DNA of 64,000 bases. Source: Flammula alnicola (lineage: Eukaryota; Basidiomycota; Agaricomycetes; Agaricales; Strophariaceae). Below, piece by piece: positions 56,403 to 64,000 of this stretch (its first letter is position 1; every line of letters begins with the position of its first letter). The notes below the pieces were generated by a model. That model ran no database searches. It was not told the origin of the DNA and worked only from the letters and a program-made list of their open reading frames with translations. Location: positions 222,938 through 286,937 of the forward strand of contig JADNRV010000062.1 in the NCBI GenBank assembly GCA_015499995.1. Direction: 5' to 3'. A program made the translations under genes and the position numbers.

Positions 56403-56767
56403 AATTTCGAAAGGTTTCTTGGAATCGGATTCCCCGCTCATGGTTTGTTGCCTTCCTCAATTTTGCTAATGCTCTTGATGCTCTTGATGTTTGATTATTG
56501 ATGCTCTAGATGAATAAAATGTTTTTGAATAACTAGATTATCGATAGGAGGCCAATCGACGCGACACGTTACATGCATCATTAATAATGGTTTATTGCGT
56601 TGAATGAGTGAAAACGTTCAGGCGAACACGCTTCCAGTAGGGATGAATTTCAGATGGGCATTCAAACGTTCAACGTTCAGCTCCGGTTAACTCTCAGAGT
56701 GAAATAAAATTCAGGACTCAAAATTTTGGCTCTCGAGATACAATGAAGAATTTCTGAGGTGATAGCT

Positions 56768-58393
56768 TTACTCCTCACCCAACAGGTTAGAAGAAGAGTT
56801 ATGTGTGGGACCCTGCTGACTCTCCCCCAAAGCTGAGTCGTGCGCGTGAAATTCTACAGACTGCTGAAGGATGTCGATGCCGCGATACTTTAGCTCGATC
56901 TTTATTTCGATTCCTTGTGCAACCAACGACAACATCCGGCTGAGAGTGTCTTTATCGATGATAACATGGTCATCTTTTTGCTGACCTTTGACTAGAGAAA
57001 GCGTAAGAGAGCGCAAAGGCCTTCGACGAAGATTGTGTACATCGGAGGCAGAGCCGAAAATGTCTGGCACCAACGTCCAATCAAGAGGCATTGCCCCTTC
57101 GAATGCCATAGATTGCAATTGAGGAAAGAAGGCTTGATTGGTTTCCGAATCAGTGCTGGTGATGATGAAAGAAGCATTGGAGAAGCGACGAAAAATGTGT
57201 TCCGTAATATTTGTGCCACATCCGTGGCACAATATTAAATGTAGGCGGCAGAGATCAGTGTCACTCGAGATAGATCAACGAGATCTGCAACGTCGAGCCC
57301 CAGGTCTAAAAGTGCCAACGTCTGCAAGGAGCAAGAGGATCGCAAAAAAAATGATATAAGATTCTCAGTGTCCACAATCTCGGCGTCGCCAACCCTCGTA
57401 TAGCTTTGTAGAGCGGGAAGAGAGATATTGTTGTGGAAAATTTCGCATATATCGTATGCTAGGCTCAGCTCAAGAACTTGGAGGGCAGGGTGTAATATGG
57501 GAGTATGGAGATTTGGGAACGGATCTTGATGGCATTGTCGAATATCCTTCAGCCGACAGTGCATCATGGTGTTATCCGAAAGAGTTCCCAACAGTCGTCG
57601 ATGGAGATACAACGGAGTTGCATGTGGGTAATATTGTTCCATTCGATAACGACTGACTTCAGGTCAAGTTTTGTGATCTCGAGCGTCGTCGGCGTTGGCT
57701 TGAAATCACCTAATTTGAACCGTCTTGCGGAATCGGAATCGTAGGTATAAACCTGTAGTTTAAGGGTTTGTAGCTGGGAGGCCCCTTGCGAGTCTCCAAC
57801 AAGATATGACAATGAATAGAAAGGGCCTCGGTAAATGAGATCTCGCCACCTGCTAGAACATCGATTGATAACCGCAATCACGTCGCGATTGACGGTATAG
57901 TAGTTGGGTTCGGATTCAATGAAAAGGCCAATCGACAAGGGAAGTTGTCCGGATCTATCTATCCACTCCTGCGCCCAACGGGGTACCGAGAGGTTGCTGT
58001 GCTGACCAACCGAAAGAAAGACAGTCGTCCAGAGTTGAGGCGTCGTATGAGCAATCTGTCGCCATTTTTGGCAGACAGATGACAGCGTTACTGGAGCACG
58101 TCTTGAATCACTGCTCATTTCATGAGGAATGCAGAGCTGGAAGATGTCGGATGAGATCTCTGGAGGGAATCGGTGAATGAGGGGTCGTGATTGTAGTTCA
58201 TCTCGGATTTCAGCCATCGGGCCTCTCTCTGCATCTTGAGCAGAGTCTCCCTCGCTTTGATGATCTGGATTTCGAGTTCTGCCAGCCTTTTGCATGGGTC
58301 GCAGGGGTTGAGATTCGAAATTTTGGAGCAAAGAGAGGCATTATCGTAGACGCCCTGGTTTTCCGTTCCGCAAAAGGTGCAATCATGTGACAT
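56768..58393 (-). pseudogene. Array F-box copy B
   Basis: The ATG at 58393 opens a Cys-rich N-terminus (MSHDCTFCGTENQG, LCSKISNLNPCDPCKRL), then a short coiled coil (ELEIQIIKARETLLKMQREA), then the F-box in a shifted frame (LIHRFPPEISSDIFQLCIPH). WRQIAHTTPQLWTT, LPLSIGLF and LKSVVIEWNNITHM follow. Further frame changes occur near 57570 (a 3-base-plus loss at the ITP/MTHC position) and 57240. The conserved C-terminus FGSASDVHNLRRRPLRSLTL ends GLLGEE-like at 56768. Three or more lesions make it non-functional as written. Confidence 0.8.
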
Positions 58394-58568
58394 TTTCGTT
58401 AGTTGAGGGCGAAAATCTGTTTGAGCAAAAGCTGTTAACAATTGCAGCTGTTATTATGAGCAATATTGAAACGCACTGATGTGATGTGGTCAAAGAGTCT
58501 GAAAAAAGGGCTTGCTGGCGGCTTGCGAATGTATATTCAGCGAACACAACATGAGTCATTAGGAACTA

Positions 58569-59222
58569 GCATCCACACTCGAGCCCACCATCGGGCCTTC
58601 GGGCCCGAAGCCTGCGCAAAACACTGCTTAGTACCTCACAAACACATAATACACCGCATCATCCTGGCCCGAGCTCGAGCTCGAAGGCGTACCTGCAGAC
58701 GGTGCCTGCTGCTGTTACGGGCCAGCGGCGCACCCGCACTCAAACCCAATGTCGCCGAAGAACCAACAGGCGAGAGCCTCAGCGGCGAGCACGCGCCCAC
58801 CGCAGATGACGAAGGGGTAGTACTGTGGTAGTCTCATACCCGACAACGGCGACCCCGATTCACATGTTGCAGGCAAAGTAGCGAAAAACCGCTTCGGCGA
58901 CCCAGGGTACGGCGGACTGGCAGTCCCATTTGGCCGGGGCGAGCCAGGTCGCCAACCCCACATCGCAGGTGAAGAATGCCCATATGAGACAGCAGCATTA
59001 ACAGCAAAAGTAGGAGACGGAGTGCTCATCGGTATGGTGTTGGGCCCCGGGGAAGCAGTCGTTGGAGGCGTACCACTGCCGATACCTCCTATGCGCTTGG
59101 TCCTGCTACTTCCATTGGGCGTTGCTGATCCAGAATCACTTCCGCTGCCCATCGACGATGATGAAACGCCACTACCAAGACTTGACCAAGACCAAAGCTC
59201 GGAGTCGCCATCGGTGGTCTAG
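58569..59222 (+). pseudogene. Array-partner gene, copy E2
   Basis: Second copy of E1: TLEPTIGPSGPKPAQN-like start, VAKNRFGDPGYGGLAVPFGR, GEPGRQPHIAGEE, then ADPESLPLPIDDDETPLPRL. It ends early at 59222 and lacks the helical C-terminal exons of E1. Frames are interrupted in the 5' part. Confidence 0.45.
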
Positions 59223-59770
59223 CTACTTCAGCGCTCAAACCTCCTCGCGATGTTGCTGCTGATGGTGATAGTGATGATGCGCGCCCTTCCTCTGCTGCAG
59301 TGACATGAGCTAACCAAAACCGGAGCCAGGACCAGAACCCGAGCTGGTCATGCTCTTATGATACCCGTCAACAACGACGCCACAAGCGAAGGTAACGGCG
59401 GCATCTCTATCCCTCCAACTTCTTCTGCTCCTGACCATCCTTGGGCTTCTCGTCTATCGACTTTCATAGGGCAGCTATTGACAATGATGTTCACAGTTTT
59501 CTAGCATGAGATGGAATATCAAGTCGCTTCGATCACGTGGAATTGTTTATTCCTCGAATTACCTTCTTGTGACAGGATCTGGAGAACGCATATCATGATG
59601 TAGTATTTATCTATGTCGAATGAATAAAGATCTCAGTTACGAGTTCGAATGTATGAGCAGCAAACTAATTAGAGAAGAACTTCAGTTGGATGCTTGGGTC
59701 GAAATAAAATCTAGGACTCAAATTTTCGTCTAATGTGATATGATGGTAAATAGTTAGAGGGTGAAATCCT
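59223..59770. other. Spacer downstream of F-box copy C
   Basis: Contains scraps of array-partner sequence and the 3' flank of copy C. No gene supported. Confidence 0.45.
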
Positions 59771-61431
59771 TCACAACTCCTTGCTCAATGCTTCAGGTGA
59801 AGAATTAGATGTGGGACCCAGCCTCCCCTCCAAAGCTGAGCTGTGCGTGTGAAATTCTATGGATTGCTGAAGGATGTCGACGCGGGGATATATTTCTTCG
59901 ATCTTTAATTCGAGTCCTTCTTCAATCAGCAATAGCATCCGACTAAGGGAATCTTTATCAATTATAATAGGGTCGGCTTTTGGGGGACGTTGGATTTGAC
60001 GAAGAGTAAGAGAGCGCAAAGGCCGTCTGCGAAGATTGTGTACATCGGAGGAGAGCCGAAAATGTCCGGTACCAACTTCCAATCAAGGGGCATTGTTCCT
60101 TCGATTTTCATAGATTGTAGTTGAGGAAAGATGACCTGTTCGGTTTCCGTGTCAATATCAGTGACGATGGAAGCAGTGGAGTCTGTGGAGAAGCCACGGA
60201 AAATGCGTTCCATGGCAGCTGCGTGACCTGTCGATGACAACGCTAATTCCAGATGGTGGAGCCCAGGCATCACTCGAGATAGATCGACAAGATCTGCGAT
60301 GTCGAGCTTCATGCATAAAAGTGCCAACATCTGCAAGGAACAAGAGGATCGCACGAAAAGCGATATGGCGGTCTCAATTTCCAAATAATCATCGCGGACG
60401 TCGCGCCTATTGCTCGTATAGCTGAAGCTTTGTAGAGAGGGAAGGGAGACATTGTCGCGGAAGCAGTGGAATGCATTGCTTGCTATGCTCAGCTCAAGAA
60501 CTTGGAGAGTAGGGTGTAATATGGGAGTATGGGGCCTCGAGAACGAGTCTTGTAAATGGAGAACATCCTGCAGCTGGCAGTGCGTCATCCGTGGCGTTAT
60601 CCGAAAGAGTTCCCAACAGTCATCGAGGGAGATACAACAGCCTTGCACGTGGGTGATATTGTTCCATTCGATAACGACTGACTTCAGGTCAATATATGTG
60701 ATCTTGAGCGTCGTTGGCGTTGGCTTGAAATCACCTAATTTAAATTGCCCTTTATATTGCCAGGTCACATAAACGTCTAGTTTAAGGGTTTGTAGCTGGG
60801 AGGCCCCTTGTGAGTCTCCAACGAGATATGACAATGAAGAGGAAGGACCTTCATATGTCAGATCTTGCCACCTGCTAGAACATCGATTGATAACCGCAAT
60901 CACATCGAGATTGACGGTATAGTCCCAGGAGTTGGCAACGCTGGATTTAATGACAAGGCCAATCGACAAGGGAAGTTGTGCGGATCGATCTATCCACACC
61001 TGCGCCCAATGGGATTCCGAGAGGTTGCTGTGGTGACCGAGCGAAAAAAAGATAGTCGTCCAGAGTTGTGGCGTCGTATGAGCAATCTGTTGCCATTTTT
61101 GGCATACACATGACAGGGCGAATGGGGCACGTCTTGAATTACTGCTCATTTCGTGAGGAATGCAGAGCTGGAAGATGTTGGATAAGATCTTTGGAGGAAG
61201 TTGGTGAATAAGAAGATGGTGACGACTGTAGTTCATCTCCGATTTCAGCCTTCGCGCCTCTCTCTGCATCTCGAGCAGAGACTCCCTCGCTTTGATGATT
61301 TGGATTTCGAGTTCTGCTAGCCTTTTGCATGGATCGCAGAGGTTGAGATTTGAAAATTTGGAGCAAAGAGAGTCGTTATCGTAGACGCCCTGGTTTTCCA
61401 TGCTTCCGCAAAAGGGGCAGTGGTGTGACAT
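59771..61431 (-). CDS. Array F-box copy C (most complete copy; C-terminus shifted)
   Basis: The start is placed at 61431 (MSHHCPFCGSMENQGVYDND), the position conserved in copy B. An in-frame upstream ATG at 61542 lies inside the inserted 616-bp element and is not ancestral. Order of parts: a Cys cluster (CPFC, LCSK, LCDPC) that could bind zinc, a coiled coil to about residue 65, the F-box LIHQLPPKILSNIFQLCIPH, CQKWQQIAHTTPQLWTT, and then LRR-like text (LKSVVIEWNNITHV, LHPTLQVLELSIAS). The frame is open to a stop at 59962. A one-base loss near 60053 (GGCTCTCC versus GGCTCTGCC in B) moves the conserved ending DVHNLRRRPLRSLTL (to 59771) out of frame. The role is probably an SCF adaptor; substrate unknown. 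Confidence 0.75.
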
Positions 61432-61451
61432 TGTCGTCGGTTGAGGGCGGG

Positions 61452-62067
61452 TAGTGTTTTGAAGTCCGGTCCAGTCCGGTCTTTTGGCCCCCAGGGACAT
61501 GGACCGAGACCGAGACGGTCCATATACATCCCAAGATGTCAAAAAACCGGACTGGACCGATTCAGACCGGTCTACGTCGGTCTTTTGCAGTCTTGGACCG
61601 GTCTAAACCAGATTCCGGTCTTAACCAGTCTTAACCAGTCTAAGACCAGTCTTTCGATGCAAACCACTAGTAATTTGATATATATGTATCAATAATATTT
61701 GTAGACATAATATATACCTTTAAATTGAGCCCTGCAACGTTAAATTTCGTTGAGAATTGACTGTTCTACACTAATATTCCGCATTTTCTACTCTTTTGGA
61801 AACATTTTGACTGTTTTATTTATTTCTCAGCCAAAACTTTACCAATCTGGATGCCCTTGGGGCCAATTTGAAGGGATAAATCAGGGCTACAAAGTAGCCG
61901 GTTTAGACCGGTCCTAACCGCAAAGACCGGTCCATCGAGACCGGTCTTTTTGCGGTCTTTGATTCTCAAAAATCAAAAGACCGGACTGCTGGTCCGGTCT
62001 TTTTTGCGGTCCAGTCCGGTCTGGTTGCGGTCTTTTTCCAGTCTTGGGACTGGACCTTTAAGCACTA
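61452..62067. mobile_element. hAT-like non-autonomous element (616 bp) with CCGGTC subterminal repeats
   Basis: The ends TAGTGTTTTGAAGTCC and GGACCTTTAAGCACTA form an imperfect terminal inverted repeat. The flanks carry a perfect 8-bp duplication AGGGCGGG (61444-61451 and 62068-62075). Both halves are full of (A)CCGGTC(T) words in both orientations, more than ten in total, as in the subterminal transposase-binding arrays of hAT elements. The interior is AT-rich and non-coding. F-box copy B has the corresponding unoccupied site (TTGAGGGCGAAAATCTG at about 58402). Confidence 0.85.
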
Positions 62068-62075
62068 AGGGCGGG

Positions 62076-62567
62076 TATCTGTTTCAGTAAAAGCTGTTAA
62101 CAATCGTAGCTGTTATTATGAGCAATATCGAAACGCACTGATGTGATGTGGTCAAAGAGTTTGAAAAAGGGCTTGTTGGCGGCTTGCGAATGTATAGAAT
62201 GCAACACGTAATCTGCCTTGAGTCACTAGTCACTGGGAACCAGCGTCCACAGTGCACACTCGAGCCCACCATCGTCAAACCCGGAGCCGGCGCAAAACAC
62301 CACTGCCTCACAAATGCCCGATACACCGCACCGTCCTGGCGCGACCTCGATCATGTAGATATCGAACCCCGAACCCAACAACCTTTTCCAACCCATGAGT
62401 TGCTTCGATCATGCGGAATTTCTTATTCCTTCTCGTGGAGGGATCTGCAGGCAGCAGAATGCATATCATGATGTAGTAGTTCTCTATTTTCTGGCTGTAC
62501 TCAGGGCGGAATATTGTTCATGACAAAAAACCGTGGCTACCACGATATGATAGAAATTAGTTATACT
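62076..62567. repeat. Displaced 5' flank of copy C plus partner-gene scrap E3
   Basis: 62084-62180 (AAAGCTGTTAACAATCGTAGC to AGTTTGAAAAAGGGCTTG) matches the 5' flank of B (58427-58520) and, less closely, A (about 52990-53090). 62240-62350 matches the start of E1/E2. No functional gene is seen. Confidence 0.6.
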
Positions 62568-64000
62568 TTACGGCTCCTCGCTCAACGCTGCAGGTGAAGA
62601 ATTAGACGTAGGACCCTGACTCTCCTCCAATGTCAAGTCGCGCGCGTAAAATTCGATGGATCGCTGAAGGACGTCCTTGTCGGTAGACATATCCTCGATC
62701 CTTAATTCGGTTCCCTGCTCAACCAGCAATAACATTCTTCTAAGGGCATCTTCGTCGATTATCATAGGGTCGCAGTATGGCTGAGGTAGGGTCGAAGAAA
62801 GAGTAAGGGCGACAGAGCGCAAAGGCCGTCGATGTGGATTATGTATGTCGGAGGCGAGCCAAAAATGTCGGGCACCGCTTTCCAATCAGGAGGCATTGTT
62901 CCTTGGAATGCCATGGATTGTAGTTGAGGAAAGAAGGTTTGTTGAATTTCTGCGTCGTGGCCGGAGACGTTGAAAGTTTCGGAGAAGCGGCGAAACATGC
63001 GTTTCGTAAAATCTGCGCCACATTCGTACAACTCTAACTTCAGATGGCGGAGCTCAGGCGTCACTCGAGATAGATCAACAAGATCTGTATCATCGAGCTT
63101 CACGTCTAACAGAGACAACTTCTGTAAGGAGCAAGAGGACCGAAAGAAAGCGATACGAGACTGGGGTGTCTAGAGGACGACCGTCCCCGTTGCTCGTATA
63201 GCTTTGTAGAGAGGAAGGATAACATTATCGAGGAAGAGCTTATCTAACCGATAGGTGATAGCGGGAACCAGCTCAAGAACTTGAAGGGTAGGGTGTAATA
63301 TTGGAGTACGGGGCATTGGAAACTGATCATGCAGTTGGCTTTCGCGAATGTCCTCCAGCAGACAGTGCGTCATCCGTGGCGCTCTCCGAAAAAGTTCCCA
63401 GCATTCATCGATGTGGAGATGGATGGTTTTCACGTGGGTCAGGTTGTTCCATTCGATAACAACCGATTTCAGGCGAAGTCGTGAGATCTCGAGCATGGCT
63501 GGCGTTGGTTTGAAATTAGTCAATTTGAACCGCCCTTCAGGTCTAGATGTAGAAGGGCACAATTCAAGGGTTTTTAGCTGGGAGGCGCCTCGCGAGTTCC
63601 CAACAAGATCCGATAATAAAGAGGAAGGACCTTCGTAAGCCAGGTCTCCACCTAGTAGAATGTTTAATGATTCGCAATCAAAGGGCGAATGACGGTATGG
63701 AGAGAAAGTCATCGGGATGAACGAAAAGTCTGATTGACAACAGAAGTTGGCCGGATCGACCTATCCATTCCTTTGCCAGTTGGGGTAGGGAGAATGGTTT
63801 TTCGGACCTAGGCGAAGAGGGACAGAGGTCCAAAGTTTAGGCGTCGTATGAGCAATCTGTCGCCACTTTTGGCATACAGATGACAAGACTAATGGAGCGG
63901 ATATGGCGTTGTTCGCGGATTCGTATTGAAGGTCTACATCGATAACGTTTTCAGGAATGCAAGAGATGGAAGATTTCGGACGAAATTTCTGGAGGAAGTT
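62568..64000 (-). pseudogene. Array F-box copy D, degenerate, N-terminus beyond window
   Basis: At the right edge the minus strand reads SSVCQKWRQIAHTTPKLWTS and then meets a stop near 63757. LLSDLVGNSRGASQLKTLEL, LKSVVIEWNNLTHV and LHPTLQVLELVPAI follow in another frame. LKLELYECGADFTKRMFRRF continues to VPDIFGSPPTYI, where the same one-base loss as in copy C occurs, and the conserved ending NPHRRPLRSVALTL lies in a shifted frame to 62568. Several lesions and the most diverged text of the array. The F-box itself is only partly inside the window. Confidence 0.75.

Noticed and set aside
61432..61542. N-terminal extension of F-box copy C (ATG at 61542)
   Set aside because: The extra codons lie mostly inside the inserted 616-bp element and are absent from copy B; the conserved ATG is at 61431.

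Overview
The window is fungal nuclear DNA, most likely from an agaricomycete basidiomycete. The evidence is genes cut by many 45-75 bp GT-AG introns, a large F-box/LRR paralogue family, a HET-domain gene, an agaricomycete-type P450, a Plavaka transposase next to a DUF6532-like gene, a Crypton-type recombinase gene with a GCR1_C domain, and a chromodomain Ty3/gypsy element. There is no sign of bacterial operons, CRISPR arrays or rRNA. Species cannot be assigned from the sequence alone.

Layout: 1-3305 holds a HET-domain gene (cut by the left edge) and a complete P450, both on the minus strand. 4710-6191 is the C-terminal half of an F-box/LRR-type gene, split by a 781-bp inverted-repeat transposon with an 8-bp target duplication and cut off at its 5' side by a second repeat (here called X). 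6191-10600 is repeat-rich and nearly gene-free, with a 195-bp tandem duplication and a GMC-oxidoreductase scrap. 10613-16794 is a divergent pair: Plavaka transposase (minus) and a DUF6532-like gene (plus). 17078-28993 is the conserved core: an F-box gene, cyclophilin-40, an OCRL-type inositol 5-phosphatase and a membrane-anchored GH5_9 exo-beta-1,3-glucanase. 29618-36901 holds two F-box paralogues in inverted orientation around a Dus1-type tRNA-dihydrouridine synthase.

37000-43680 contains a small unidentified gene end, a tRNA-derived SINE-like head, the Crypton-type gene and two strong hairpins. 43686-51669 is an 8-kb chromovirus with 517/516-bp LTRs, a Tf1-like self-priming signature, a GGGTTTT slippery site at the gag/pol border and an additional zinc-knuckle ORF after the chromodomain. 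It is followed by a second copy of X. 52102-64000 is a tandem array of four F-box paralogues (minus), interleaved with copies of an unidentified plus-strand gene. One F-box copy carries a 616-bp hAT-like element just upstream of its start codon.

Taken together, a short conserved housekeeping/secretory block is flanked by fast-evolving F-box arrays that are repeatedly hit by mobile elements. Most F-box copies carry frameshifts. Nothing in the window is convincingly a new defence or biosynthetic system. The most unusual items are the chromovirus architecture, the subterminal-repeat hAT-like element with a paralogous empty site, and the P450 micro-exon carrying the haem cysteine next to a GC-AG intron.
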